Below, one piece after another: positions 25,679 to 34,853 of a DNA stretch of 64,000 nt; within the stretch, counting starts at the first letter, position 1; each line of letters opens with the position of its first letter. Both the position numbers and the translations under genes were made by a program. The DNA lies in assembly GCF_016907515.1 (NCBI RefSeq), contig NZ_JAFBBY010000001.1, positions 3,658,001 to 3,722,000 of the forward strand, in the 5' to 3' direction. A model generated the notes under the pieces. The model made no database searches and was not told where the DNA came from. It saw nothing but the letters and a program-made list of their open reading frames with translations. The DNA is from Nocardioides nitrophenolicus (GTDB lineage: Bacteria > Actinomycetota > Actinomycetes > Propionibacteriales > Nocardioidaceae).

Positions 25679-26590
25679 ATGTCCGTATCGTCGATGGCGC
25701 TTGCCCAGACGCTGCTGAACGGAGCCCTGCTGGGCTGCCTGTTCGGGAGCATCGCGCTGGGCCTGAGCGTCAAATGGGGCCATCTCGGGGTGGCCGACTT
25801 CTTCCACCTGTCGCTCACCCTGCTGGGCGCCTACGTCACCTACAGCCTGGTGTCCGAGCAGCTCTGGGACCCGTTCCTGACGCTGGTCGTCACGGTGCCG
25901 GCGTTCTTCCTGATCGGCGTCGGCGTGCAGTGGCTCTTCCTGGTGCTCGAGGCGGAGGCGTTCACGTCCCTGCTCATCACCTTCGCGCTGTTCATGGTCA
26001 CCGAGAGCGCGGTCTCCAAGATCTGGAGCCCGGACCTGCTCAACCTGCGGCCGATGCTGTCCGACGGCTTCACGACGAGCATCCGGCTGCCGGAGCCGCT
26101 GCCGCAGCTCGCGGTGCAGCCGATCGACCTGCTGGCGCTGGGCTGTGCGGTCGTGATGGTCGGGGTGTCGGCGTACGCGCTCGGGCACACGCGCTCCGGT
26201 CGGGCGGTCCAGGCGATGCGCCAGGACGGCGAGATCGCGCAGACGCTCGGCGTCCGCGTGGTCCCGCTGACGCTGCTGGTCTCCGGTCTGGCGGCGGCCA
26301 CCGCCGCCGTCGCCGGGATGGTCGTCGCGCTGCGGATGCCGCTCAGCCCCTCGCTCCCGCTGCAGTGGATCGGCGTGGTCGTGGTGGCCACGATGCTCGG
26401 CGGCCTGGGCCGTCCGGTCGGTGCGCTGCTGGCGGCGGTCGCGGTGATGATGATCCAGAACGCCTGGTCGCTGTGGTTCCCGCCGCAGTGGTCGCCGGCG
26501 GTCGCGTTCGGTGTCCTGTTCCTCTTCCTCGGCGCGCAGCCGGCGATCCGGCTCGTGCGCGAGTCGCTGACCGCGAGGAGGCTCGCATGA
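25679..26590 (+). CDS. Liv-type ABC transporter permease 1 (LivH-like)
   Basis: 303 residues, about eight hydrophobic segments. LLNGALLGCLFGSIALGLSVKWG start; SGRAVQAMRQDGEIAQTLGV is the LivH EAA-like loop; MLGGLGRPVGALLAA near the end. ATG 25679 begins 33 bp after the binding-protein stop. Its stop overlaps the LivM-like start. Confidence 0.92.
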   Translation: MSVSSMALAQTLLNGALLGCLFGSIALGLSVKWGHLGVADFFHLSLTLLGAYVTYSLVSEQLWDPFLTLVVTVPAFFLIGVGVQWLFLVLEAEAFTSLLITFALFMVTESAVSKIWSPDLLNLRPMLSDGFTTSIRLPEPLPQLAVQPIDLLALGCAVVMVGVSAYALGHTRSGRAVQAMRQDGEIAQTLGVRVVPLTLLVSGLAAATAAVAGMVVALRMPLSPSLPLQWIGVVVVATMLGGLGRPVGALLAAVAVMMIQNAWSLWFPPQWSPAVAFGVLFLFLGAQPAIRLVRESLTARRLA

Positions 26591-27588
26591 ACGCCCGGGT
26601 GGACCGCGTCCTCGCGGGGAACGCCGGAGCGATCGTCGTCGCCGCCCTGGTCGCGATCGCCCTGGTCCCGACCGTGGGCTCGGACTTCGTGATCGCCTTC
26701 GGGTTCCAGCTCGTCACCTGGATCGCGCTCGCTCTGAGCTGGAGCCTGTTCTCCGGCAACTCGGGCTACGCGAGCTTCGGGCACGGCGTGTTCTTCGGGA
26801 TCGGCACCTACGCCACCGCCGCGATGCTGCGGCACACCGACGCGCCGTTCGTCGTCACGCTCGTCGTGGCGGGCCTGGCCGCCGCGCTGCTGGCGGTCGT
26901 CGTCGGGCTGGCCGTGTTCTCCTCGCCCCGCTTCGCGGGCGACCTGTTCGGGCTGATCACGCTGGCGATGGCGTTCATCGTGATCACCGTCGTGTCCAAC
27001 CTGGCCTTCCTCGACGGCGGGACGGGCGTCTTCGTCCGCGAGCAGGCGGTCGGGACGTGGATCGGCTCGTCGACCGGACACCTGTTCGTGGTGGGCACCC
27101 TCATCGCCGCCGGTACGGCGCTCGTCGCGCTCGCCGCGTCGCGCAGCCGGTGGGGCGCGGCCCTGCGCTCCATCCGCGACGACGAGGGCGTCGCCGAGTC
27201 GCTGGGCGTGCCGACGTACCGCTACAAGGTGCTGACGTTCGCCGCGAGCGCCGGTCTGGCCGGCCTGGCCGGGGCGCCGCAGGCGATCTTCCTCGGGTAC
27301 GTCGAGGTCGGCGCGGTCTTCACGCTCAACATCCCCCTGCTCGTCATCATGATGACGATCCTCGGCGGGATCACCCGTTGGTGGGGGCCGTTGGTGGGCG
27401 CGGCGTCCGTCGTCGTGGTCCGCGAGCTGCTGCTCGACATCGGCTCGCCGGAGCTCTCGCAGATCATCCTCGGCGTCGTCTTCGTCCTCGTGATCGCGCT
27501 GCTCCCGCACGGCATCTCCGGCTCGCTGCCGCGCTCGCTGTCCGTCCGCCGCCGCCGGGCGGCCTCCCTGGAAGGGGCGCACCGATGA
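26587..27588 (+). CDS. Liv-type ABC transporter permease 2 (LivM-like)
   Basis: 333 residues, polytopic. SLFSGNSGYASFGHGVFFGIGTYA is the LivM signature; GAALRSIRDDEGVAESLGV is the coupling loop; LGGITRWWGPLVGA near the C-terminus. ATG 26587 overlaps the LivH-like stop (ATGA). A basic Arg-rich C-terminal tail follows the last helix. Confidence 0.92.
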   Translation: MNARVDRVLAGNAGAIVVAALVAIALVPTVGSDFVIAFGFQLVTWIALALSWSLFSGNSGYASFGHGVFFGIGTYATAAMLRHTDAPFVVTLVVAGLAAALLAVVVGLAVFSSPRFAGDLFGLITLAMAFIVITVVSNLAFLDGGTGVFVREQAVGTWIGSSTGHLFVVGTLIAAGTALVALAASRSRWGAALRSIRDDEGVAESLGVPTYRYKVLTFAASAGLAGLAGAPQAIFLGYVEVGAVFTLNIPLLVIMMTILGGITRWWGPLVGAASVVVVRELLLDIGSPELSQIILGVVFVLVIALLPHGISGSLPRSLSVRRRRAASLEGAHR

Positions 27589-28313
27589 GCCTGCTGCGCT
27601 GCACCGGCGTCACCAAGCGGTTCGGCGGCGTCACCGCGCTCGCCGAGGTCGACCTCGAGGTCCACCAGGGAGAGATCGTCGGTCTGGTGGGCCCGAACGG
27701 CTCGGGCAAGACCACGCTGCTGAGCACGATCGCCGGCTCACTGCCCGTCACCGCGGGCACGATCGAGTTCGCCGGGCGCGACATCACCCGCGCGACGCCG
27801 CACCGCCGTGCGCACGCCGGCATCTCCCGCACCTTCCAGGTGCCGCGCCCGCTGGGCTCGTTCACCGTCGAGGAGAACGTCGCCACCGCGTGCATGTTCG
27901 GCCGCGACGGGCTGGGTCGGAATCCCGCCCTGGAGCGGGCGCGTGAGGTGCTCGCGCTGGTCGGGCTCGCCGAGCACGCGGGCTCCGAGGTGGGCAAGCT
28001 GACCCTGCACGAGCGGAAGTTCCTCGAGATCGCCCGCGCGATCGCGCTCGACCCGCAGCTCATCCTGCTCGACGAGGTGCTCGGCGGGCTCAACCCGAGC
28101 GAGGCCGCGCTGGGCATGGAGCTCATCGCGTCGCTGCGCACCCGCGGGATGTCGGTGATCTACATCGAGCACAACGTCCGCGCGGTCTCCACCCTCGCCG
28201 ACCGCATGTACGTGCTCAACCAGGGCCGCAACCTGGCCGACGGGCTGCCCGACGAGGTGCTCAACGACGTCCGTGTGGTCGAGGCCTACCTGGGAGGACC
28301 GGTCGATGCTTGA
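27585..28313 (+). CDS. Liv-type ABC transporter ATPase 1 (LivG-like)
   Basis: 242 residues. Walker A GPNGSGKTT, Walker B LILLDEVLGGLNPSE, switch YIEHNV. The signature is LTLHERKFLEIARA instead of the usual LSGGQ/LSYGDQR-type, so the signature Ser-Gly-Gly is missing. ISRTFQVPRPLGSFTVEENV is the Q-loop region. ATG 27585 overlaps the LivM-like stop. Confidence 0.92.
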   Translation: MSLLRCTGVTKRFGGVTALAEVDLEVHQGEIVGLVGPNGSGKTTLLSTIAGSLPVTAGTIEFAGRDITRATPHRRAHAGISRTFQVPRPLGSFTVEENVATACMFGRDGLGRNPALERAREVLALVGLAEHAGSEVGKLTLHERKFLEIARAIALDPQLILLDEVLGGLNPSEAALGMELIASLRTRGMSVIYIEHNVRAVSTLADRMYVLNQGRNLADGLPDEVLNDVRVVEAYLGGPVDA

Positions 28314-29013
28314 GGTACGTGACCTGGTGGTCAACTACGGCGAAGCCGCCGCCCTGCGCGGTGTGGACCTCACGGTGGACGCGGGCGCGACGGTCTCGCT
28401 GATCGGCGCCAACGGCGCCGGCAAGAGCACCCTCGTCAAGGCGCTCATGGGCATGCAGCCGGTGACGTCGGGCTCGATCACGCTCGACGGCGAGGACATC
28501 ACCCGGCGGGCGGCGTCCGACCGGCCCCGGCTCGGGATGGCGATCGTCCCCGAGGGCCGGCGGCTCTTCAAGGAGATGTCGGTCAAGGACAACCTGCGCC
28601 TCGGCCTGCACGACGCGGCCGCGCGCGAGCGCTCGTCCGGCGGGCTCGACCTCGCCTACGACCTGTTCCCCGTGCTGCGCAAGCGCTCCCGCCAGCTGTG
28701 CGGGACGATGTCCGGCGGCGAGCAGCAGATGGTCGCGCTGGGCCGGGCACTCGTCTCCCGGCCGCGGCTGCTCATCCTCGACGAGCCGTCGCTCGGCCTC
28801 GCGCCGATCGTGGTGGCACAGGTCTTCGAGGTGATCGAGACCGTCGTCGCACAGGACGTCACCGTGCTGCTGGCCGAGCAGAACATGCACCGCGCGCTGG
28901 GCCTCTCCGACCGCGGGTACGTGCTCGCCGACGGCTCGGTGGTTCTCGAGGGGACGGGCAGCGAGCTGCTCCAGTCCGACCGGGTCCGTACGGCGTACCT
29001 GGGGGAGTCGTGA
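28306..29013 (+). CDS. Liv-type ABC transporter ATPase 2 (LivF-like)
   Basis: 235 residues. Walker A GANGAGKST, IVPEGRRLF LivF motif, signature MSGGEQQM, Walker B LLILDEPSLGLAP, switch LLAEQN. ATG 28306 overlaps the LivG-like end by 8 bp. Completes the importer. Confidence 0.93.
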   Translation: MLEVRDLVVNYGEAAALRGVDLTVDAGATVSLIGANGAGKSTLVKALMGMQPVTSGSITLDGEDITRRAASDRPRLGMAIVPEGRRLFKEMSVKDNLRLGLHDAAARERSSGGLDLAYDLFPVLRKRSRQLCGTMSGGEQQMVALGRALVSRPRLLILDEPSLGLAPIVVAQVFEVIETVVAQDVTVLLAEQNMHRALGLSDRGYVLADGSVVLEGTGSELLQSDRVRTAYLGES

Positions 29014-29612
29014 CCGCCTCCGCCGCCGTGCCGCTGTTGGGCCGCGCGCCCTGGACCAGTGCGGGCGAGGTCGACGCCGCCCAGCGGGCGCTGATCGACA
29101 TGATCGCCTCTGCGTGGGGAGACGCCGGCCTCGGCGTCTCCCCCGTGGACGCCGAGGGCCGGCTGACCGGGCCGTTCGACCTGATGGCGGCCTCGCCGGT
29201 GGTCGGCGGCGCGGTGCTCGCGCTGGCCGGCGCCTTCCGCGACGGCCTGCTCACCACGGCCGAGCGGGAGGTGGCGATCCTCGTGGTCGCCGCGCTCGAC
29301 GACAGCCCCTACATGCGGGCCGGGCACGAGCCGCTCGCGGTCGCCGCGGGTGTTGAAGCCTCGGTGGTGGCGGCGATCCGCGCCTCCGCGGAACTCCCGG
29401 CCGATCTGCCCGACGCTCGCTGGCGCGACGTCCACGACGTCGCCGCCGAGCTGTGCCGGACCGGCGACCTGACCGACGCGTCCTTCGACCGCGCCGTCCG
29501 CGCGCTCGGCTGGCCGCGGCTGCAGGAGCTGGTCTGGCTCGTCGGCCACTACCGCTCGCTCGCGACCGCGCAGCGCGTCGCGCGCGTCCCCGACCCGACC
29601 TCCGAAGGATGA
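29010..29612 (+). CDS. Carboxymuconolactone-decarboxylase/AhpD-like protein
   Basis: 200 residues, all-helical. GPFDLMAASPVVGGAVLALAGAFRDGLLTTAEREVAILVVAALDDSPYMRAGHEPLAVAAGV has the CMD spacing. The peroxidatic CxxC of AhpD is absent (SPYMRAGHE), so a decarboxylase or structural role is more likely than a peroxidase role. GTG 29010 overlaps the LivF-like stop (GTGA); its own stop overlaps the ligase ATG. Confidence 0.78.
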   Translation: MTASAAVPLLGRAPWTSAGEVDAAQRALIDMIASAWGDAGLGVSPVDAEGRLTGPFDLMAASPVVGGAVLALAGAFRDGLLTTAEREVAILVVAALDDSPYMRAGHEPLAVAAGVEASVVAAIRASAELPADLPDARWRDVHDVAAELCRTGDLTDASFDRAVRALGWPRLQELVWLVGHYRSLATAQRVARVPDPTSEG

Positions 29613-31141
29613 CCGCGTTGTCCCCCGATCCCGTGCTCCGGGACCTCCTCGCCCCCGCGCTCACCCGGCACGCCGCGCGCCCCGCGCTCGTCGCCGGCGG
29701 CCGCACCTGGACCTATGCCGAGCTCGACCGTGCCGCCCGGGCCGTCGCCACGGAGCTGGCCGCCCGCGGCGTCACCGCCGGCAGTGCCGTCGCGCTGATC
29801 CTCCCCAACGGCGCCGAGTACGTCGTCACCGATCTCGCGATCGCCTTGCTGGGCGCGGCGAAGGTCCCCCTCAACCTGATGCTGTCCGTCGACGAGCAGG
29901 CCCACATCCTCACCGACTCGGGCGCCGAGGTGGTCGTCGTACGGCACGACCGGACGGCGGCCGTCGACCTCGCCGCGGAGCGCGGCGCCGCCCCTCAGGT
30001 GATCGTCGTCGGCGGCCCGAACGACGGCTGGTCGGCCGCGCTGGGCCGCACCCCGCTCGCCGAGCTGCCGCCCGTTCCCCCCGACGCCCGCGCGCTCGTC
30101 ATGTACACCGGCGGCACCACCGGTCTCCCCAAGGGCGTGCTGCACCGCCAGCGCGGGCTCGCGATGAACCTGCTCTCGCACCTGGTCGAGATGGAGCTCA
30201 CCGCCGAGGACGTCCTGCTCCTCACCTCGCCCCTGCCCCACAGTGCGGGCTTCCTGCTGCAGACCGCGCTCGCCAAGGGGGCGCGCGTCATCGTCGAGGA
30301 GGGCTTCGACGTCGAGCGGGTGCTCGACCGGATCGAGCAGGACGGCGCGAGCTATCTCTTCCTCGTCCCGACGATGATCTACCGGCTGCTCGACGCGGCC
30401 GTGGCCCGGCCGGACGTCGACACGAGCGCGCTGCGCACGATCCTCTACGGCGCCGCGCCGATCACGCCGGACCGGCTGGAGCAGGGCCTGGCCCTGTTCG
30501 GCCCGGTGTTCGTCCAGCTCTTCGCCCAGTCCGAGGCGCCCAACTTCCTGACCCGGCTGCGTCGCGACGACCACGTCGCCGGCGGCCGGCTGACGAGCTG
30601 CGGGCAGTCGGTGCTCATGGCGGAGGTGCGCGTCGTCCGGGAGGACGGGACCGCCTGCGCGGCGGGCGAGGTCGGCGAGGTGACCGCGCGCTCGCCGTAC
30701 ACGATGGAGGGCTATCTCGGCCGCCCCGCCGAGACCGCCGACGCGCTGCGCGACGGCTGGCTGCACACCGGCGACCTGGGCTACCTGACCGCGGACGGCT
30801 ACCTGCACCTGGTCGATCGCAAGAAGGACATGATCATCACCGGCGGCCTCAACGTCTACTCCAGCGAGGTGGAGCAGGCGCTCGCCCGCCTGGACGGCGT
30901 CAAGGAGGTCGCCGTGGCCGGCGTGCCGCACCCGGACTGGGGGGAGGCGGTCGTCGCCTTCGTGATCCCCACCGACGACGGCGTCACCGCCGCGTCGATC
31001 CTCGCCGCCGCGCGCGACGAGCTGAGCAGCTACAAGCGACCCAAGGACGTCGTCCTGGTCGCGTCCCTGCCGACGACCGCCGTCGGCAAGGTCGACAAGA
31101 AGGCCCTGCGGGCCCAGGTGAGGAACGGAGAAGCATCATGA
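29609..31141 (+). CDS. Acyl-CoA / aryl-CoA ligase (AMP-forming)
   Basis: 510 residues of the ANL superfamily. AMP-binding P-loop YTGGTTGLPKG at 166-176, YGAAPI and LFAQSEAPNF acyl-pocket motifs (usual YGQTE altered to FAQSE), GWLHTGDLGYL, DRKKDMIITGGLNVYSSEVE, and the catalytic Lys in TAVGKVDKKALR. It activates a carboxylic acid to its CoA thioester, probably the acid released by the cyclase/FAH enzymes, before thiolysis by the product of 32067. Confidence 0.9.
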   Translation: MTALSPDPVLRDLLAPALTRHAARPALVAGGRTWTYAELDRAARAVATELAARGVTAGSAVALILPNGAEYVVTDLAIALLGAAKVPLNLMLSVDEQAHILTDSGAEVVVVRHDRTAAVDLAAERGAAPQVIVVGGPNDGWSAALGRTPLAELPPVPPDARALVMYTGGTTGLPKGVLHRQRGLAMNLLSHLVEMELTAEDVLLLTSPLPHSAGFLLQTALAKGARVIVEEGFDVERVLDRIEQDGASYLFLVPTMIYRLLDAAVARPDVDTSALRTILYGAAPITPDRLEQGLALFGPVFVQLFAQSEAPNFLTRLRRDDHVAGGRLTSCGQSVLMAEVRVVREDGTACAAGEVGEVTARSPYTMEGYLGRPAETADALRDGWLHTGDLGYLTADGYLHLVDRKKDMIITGGLNVYSSEVEQALARLDGVKEVAVAGVPHPDWGEAVVAFVIPTDDGVTAASILAAARDELSSYKRPKDVVLVASLPTTAVGKVDKKALRAQVRNGEAS

Positions 31142-32058
31142 AGTTCGCGACCTACTCGGACGGCACGGGGGAGACCCGGGCCGCGGTGCTCCAGGACGGC
31201 CGGCTGTACGCCGTCCCCGGCGCGGCCAGCGTGCTCGACCTGATCGGCGAGGGCCTCGACGCGCTGCTCGAGCACGGCCGCGCGGCGCTCGCGTCCGCCG
31301 TACCGGTGGCGGTGGAGACCGTCCGGCTCGAGGCGCCGCTGCGCCCGCCGTCGCTGCGCGACTCGATGTGCTTCCACGAGCACATCGTCAACTGCATGGG
31401 GGAGGTCGACCCGCTGCACCACGAGTTCCCGGCGTTCTACCTGTCCAACCACGCGGCCGTCATCGGCCCCGAGGACGACGCCGCGATCTCGCCCGGCTGC
31501 GAGCAGTTCGACTACGAGCTCGAGGTCGCCGCCGTGATCGGCCGGCCGGGCAGCAACATCCGCCCGGAGGACGCGCGCCAGCACATCGTCGGCTACACGA
31601 CGTACATCGACTGGAGCGCGCGCGACCTGCAGTTCGAGGAGATGTCCCTGCGCCTCGGCCCGGCCAAGGGCAAGGACGGCGCCACCACGCTGGGGCCGGT
31701 GCTCGTCTCCGCCGACGAGCTCGAGCCGCTGCGCAAGGACAAGGGCTTCGACGTCGCGATGTCGGTCGCGATCAACGGGGAGCCCGTCAGTGCGGGCAAC
31801 TGGGCCACCATCGACTGGTCGTTCGACGACGTCGTCGCCTACACCTCGCGCGGCACGCACCTGGTCACCGGCGACGTGCTCGGCTCCGGGACGGTCGGCC
31901 GGGGCTGCCTGTTCGAGCACCGCGCGCTCGACCCCGAGGGCTTCCGCGGCTGGCTGCAGGAGGGCGACGTGGTCACCTTCGAGGTCGACCTGATCGGGCG
32001 GATGGACGTGCGGATCGCCGCGCCGGTCACCCGTCACCCGCTCAGCTCCGGGCACTGA
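31138..32058 (+). CDS. Fumarylacetoacetate-hydrolase-family protein
   Basis: 306 residues, full-length FAH fold. Seen: SMCFHEHIVNCMG (catalytic His region), FDYELEVAAVIGRPG (ExE metal ligands), GYTTYIDWSARDLQFEE (metal Asp) and a C-terminal GDVVTFEVDLIGRMDVRI. Enzymes of this family cleave C-C bonds of acylpyruvates or isomerise/decarboxylate ring-cleavage products. ATG 31138 overlaps the ligase stop (ATGA). Compare the degenerate relative at 22745. Confidence 0.9.
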   Translation: MKFATYSDGTGETRAAVLQDGRLYAVPGAASVLDLIGEGLDALLEHGRAALASAVPVAVETVRLEAPLRPPSLRDSMCFHEHIVNCMGEVDPLHHEFPAFYLSNHAAVIGPEDDAAISPGCEQFDYELEVAAVIGRPGSNIRPEDARQHIVGYTTYIDWSARDLQFEEMSLRLGPAKGKDGATTLGPVLVSADELEPLRKDKGFDVAMSVAINGEPVSAGNWATIDWSFDDVVAYTSRGTHLVTGDVLGSGTVGRGCLFEHRALDPEGFRGWLQEGDVVTFEVDLIGRMDVRIAAPVTRHPLSSGH

Positions 32059-32066
32059 GGACCGCG

Positions 32067-33227
32067 ATGGAGCCGCTGATCCTCGGCTGGAGCCACACGG
32101 CCTTCGGCAAGCAGCCCGACGCCACGCTGGAGTCGCTCGTCGTCGACGCGGGCCGGGCCGCGCTCGACGACGCCGGCGTCGCGCCGGGCGAGATCGACCT
32201 CGTCGTGCTCGGGCACTTCAACTCGGGCATGCACCCGCTCGGCTTCCCCTCGGCGCTGGCGCTGCAGATCGACGACGGGCTGTTCGGCGTACCGGCGCTG
32301 CGGACCGAGAACGCCTGCGCCTCCGGGTCCGCCGCGGTGCACACCGGTCTCGCCCACCTGCTGGCCGGTCGGGCCCGGCGGGTGCTGGTGGTCGGCGTCG
32401 AGAAGATGACCGGGATCCCGGCTTCCACGGTGGGTTCCGCGCTGCTGGGCGCCGACTACGACCTGGCCGGCGGCGAGTCGAGCACCGGCTTCGCCGGGCT
32501 GTTCGCCGAGGTGGCGCTGGAGTACGAGCGCCGCTACGGGCCGGTCGCCGACACCCTCGGCGCGATCGCGGCCAAGAGCCACCGGCTCGGTGCGGCCAAC
32601 CCGTTCGCCCACCTGCGCAAGGATCTCGGTGAGGAGTTCTGCTCGACCACCTCGGACCGCAACCCGGTCGTGGCCGCGCCGCTGCGTCGTACGGACTGCT
32701 CGCCGGTGTCGGACGGCGCCGCCGCCCTCGTGCTCGGCCTCGAGCCCACGTCGACGCGGCACGACGCGGTCCGGGTCGCGGGCTGGGCGTTCGCGAGCGA
32801 CCACCTGCCGCGGGCGCGGCGCGACCCGCTCGCGTTCGCCGCGACCGAGCTCGCCTGGCATCGCGCGCTCGGCGACGCCGGCGTCGCCACGACGGACCTC
32901 GACCTGGTGGAGCTGCACGACTGCTTCACGATCGCGGAGCTGCAGATGTACGAGGTGCTCGGCCTGGCCCCGCGCGGCTCCGGGCACCGCGCCCTGGCCG
33001 ACGGCCTGGTGCTGCCAGGGGGAGTGCTGCCCGTGAACCCCTCGGGCGGCCTCAAGTCCAAGGGCCACCCGGTCGGGGCGACCGGGGTCTCGCAGCACGT
33101 GTCGGTCGCCATGCAGCTCACCGGGACCTTCCCCGGCGTGCAGATCGACGGCGCCCGGCTCGGCGCGGTGCACAACATGGGCGGGCTGGCCGTCGCGAAC
33201 CACGTGACGGTGCTGGCGGCTCGATGA
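32067..33227 (+). CDS. Thiolase-family protein (acetyl-CoA acetyltransferase/SCP2 type)
   Basis: 386 residues. Active-site Cys84 in ENACASGSAA, His in ELHDCFT, and GHPVGATG near the end. N-terminus WSHTAFGK is of the SCP2-thiolase type. It should cleave a 3-oxoacyl-CoA or condense acyl-CoA. Last gene of the operon, 8 bp after FAH. No clear terminator follows. Confidence 0.9.
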   Translation: MEPLILGWSHTAFGKQPDATLESLVVDAGRAALDDAGVAPGEIDLVVLGHFNSGMHPLGFPSALALQIDDGLFGVPALRTENACASGSAAVHTGLAHLLAGRARRVLVVGVEKMTGIPASTVGSALLGADYDLAGGESSTGFAGLFAEVALEYERRYGPVADTLGAIAAKSHRLGAANPFAHLRKDLGEEFCSTTSDRNPVVAAPLRRTDCSPVSDGAAALVLGLEPTSTRHDAVRVAGWAFASDHLPRARRDPLAFAATELAWHRALGDAGVATTDLDLVELHDCFTIAELQMYEVLGLAPRGSGHRALADGLVLPGGVLPVNPSGGLKSKGHPVGATGVSQHVSVAMQLTGTFPGVQIDGARLGAVHNMGGLAVANHVTVLAAR

Positions 33228-33271
33228 GGGCTTCGACCTCGCGTGATCTGCGATGCCCGTTCGTCGTGGAC

Positions 33272-33287
33272 TAGAACAGGTGTTCGA
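33272..33287. promoter_or_regulatory. LexA (SOS) box upstream of the HNH/DUF222 gene
   Basis: TAGAACAGGTGTTCGA matches the actinobacterial LexA consensus TCGAAC-N4-GTTCGA except for one outer base. It lies 177 bp before the HNH gene start. A TAGGGT -10-like hexamer at 33296 is 17-18 bp from an AGAACA -35-like hexamer inside the box, so binding would block RNA polymerase. Confidence 0.7.
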
Positions 33288-33463
33288 GTCTGTGGTAGGG
33301 TGGCGTCAGGCCGTACGGCGGGATGCTTCGAGTGGTTCCGGGGACCTGAGGCCGAGCGTTGCCGGACAGGGCGCGCACCTGTGTGGTGCGTCACGACCGC
33401 TGAGCCCGAGGGGTTCCTCCGTGCAGGGCGAGACCGTGTTGTCGCGCCTGCTCGGGAGTGTTG

Positions 33464-34735
33464 ATGTCCACTGCTGTTCTTGCCCCGTCCCATCCGTTGG
33501 TGGTGTGCGCTGCCCGGGTTCGGGAGGCGTTGGCGGAGGTCGCTGACGCGCAGCCGGCGTATCTGTCGGTGGCGGAGAAGGAGCGGGTGCTGGTCGATCT
33601 GGCCGGGGCGCGGGCGCAGTTGGCCGAGCTCGAGGCGCGGGTGCTGGCGGTCGCTGGTGATGTGGCGGTCGAGCGCGGTGCTCGGGATGTGGCGGCGTGG
33701 TGGGCTCATGCCACGCGGACGGATCCGCGGGCCGCGCGTGCCGAGGTCCATCTCGCTCGGGCGCTGGAGCAGCGTGCGGTGGTGGCGGCCGGGATGCGTG
33801 AGGGGACGGTGTCGGCGGCGCAGGCGCGGGTGATCGCCCGGGCGGTCGAGGAGCTGCCGGCGGGTCTGGGTCCGGAGCTGGCTACGCGGGCGGAGGCGAC
33901 GTTGGTGGGCTATGCCGCGCATCATCCGCCGCGGGAGCTGAAGCGGCTGGGGCGCCGGATCCTGGAGGTGGTGGCGCCGGAGGTGGTGGAGGCCGAGGAG
34001 GGGCGCCGGTTGGAGGATGAGGAGCGTCGGGCGCGGGAGACGGCGTCGTTGCGGTTCCATGATCTGGGTGATGGCCGGACCCGGGTCGCGGGAGTGTTGC
34101 CCACGCCGGTGACCCAGCGGCTGGAGCACTACCTGCAGGCGTTCACCTCACCGCGCCGGACCGGCCGTGAAGACCCTGGTGACGGCCCTGGTGTTGGGCG
34201 CGGTGTTGAGCGGCTGCCGCGGCATCGTGCCTACGCGGATGCGTTCGCGGCGTTGTTGGAGCGGCTCGATCCGGCGCGGTTGCCCGAGCATGGTGGGGAC
34301 GCGACGACGGTGCTGGTCACCATCGACCTGGCCGCGCTGTGGGCCGAGCTCGGGTCCGCTGAGGTGATCGGCGGTGATGGGGTGGAGTCGATCTCGGCGG
34401 CGCAGGCGCGGCGGTTGGCGTGTGGGGCGGGGATCGTGCCGGTGGTGTTGGGTGGTCGGGGTGAGGTGCTCGACCTGGGGCGGCGTCGGCGGTTGTTCTC
34501 GCGGGCGCAGCGGCGGGCGTTGCGGGTGCGGGATCGGCGGTGTCGGGCCGAGGGCTGCACGATACCGGCGGTGTGGACCGAGGCTCATCATCTTCAGCCG
34601 TGGTCGTGGGGTGGGCGGACCGATCTGGGCAACGCGGTCAGTCTGTGTTCGCACCACCATCACCGCATCCATGACCGGGCCTACCGTGCGGAGCGGTTGC
34701 CGAGCGGCGACGTCCGGTTCCACCGACGGCCCTGA
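33464..34735 (+). CDS. DUF222 / HNH endonuclease (13E12-repeat-like family)
   Basis: 423 residues. N-terminal DUF222 helical domain (about 20-300) and C-terminal HNH nuclease: CRAEGCTIP then EAHHLQPWSWGGRTDLGNAVSLCSHHHHRIHD, with His375/376, Asn390 and His397-400. ATG 33464 follows GGGAG at 5 nt spacing. Third codon positions favour G (gtg, ggt, cgg) whereas neighbours favour C, a visible difference in codon style that suggests family-wide mobility. The LexA box upstream suggests induction by DNA damage. Multi-copy family in actinobacteria; biological role unsettled. Confidence 0.9.
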   Translation: MSTAVLAPSHPLVVCAARVREALAEVADAQPAYLSVAEKERVLVDLAGARAQLAELEARVLAVAGDVAVERGARDVAAWWAHATRTDPRAARAEVHLARALEQRAVVAAGMREGTVSAAQARVIARAVEELPAGLGPELATRAEATLVGYAAHHPPRELKRLGRRILEVVAPEVVEAEEGRRLEDEERRARETASLRFHDLGDGRTRVAGVLPTPVTQRLEHYLQAFTSPRRTGREDPGDGPGVGRGVERLPRHRAYADAFAALLERLDPARLPEHGGDATTVLVTIDLAALWAELGSAEVIGGDGVESISAAQARRLACGAGIVPVVLGGRGEVLDLGRRRRLFSRAQRRALRVRDRRCRAEGCTIPAVWTEAHHLQPWSWGGRTDLGNAVSLCSHHHHRIHDRAYRAERLPSGDVRFHRRP

Positions 34736-34780
34736 GAGCCCGGGCGAGGTCGGGTTCCCGGCCGGAACGGCTCGGAAGGG

Positions 34781-34853
34781 TGCCCCAGGCAAGAGTCGAA
34801 CTTGCGACCTTTCGCTTAGGAGGCGGCTGCTCTATCCACTGAGCTACTGGGGC
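34781..34853 (-). tRNA. tRNA-Arg (anticodon CCT)
   Basis: 73 nt, read on the minus strand. Acceptor GCCCCAG/CTGGGGC with discriminator A, D-loop AGCTCAGTGGATAGAGC, anticodon loop CTCCTAA (CCT), T-arm GCAAG-TTCGACT-CTTGC. CCA is not encoded. A 45-nt near copy of its 3' part lies in the island at 49738-49782. Confidence 0.95.
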
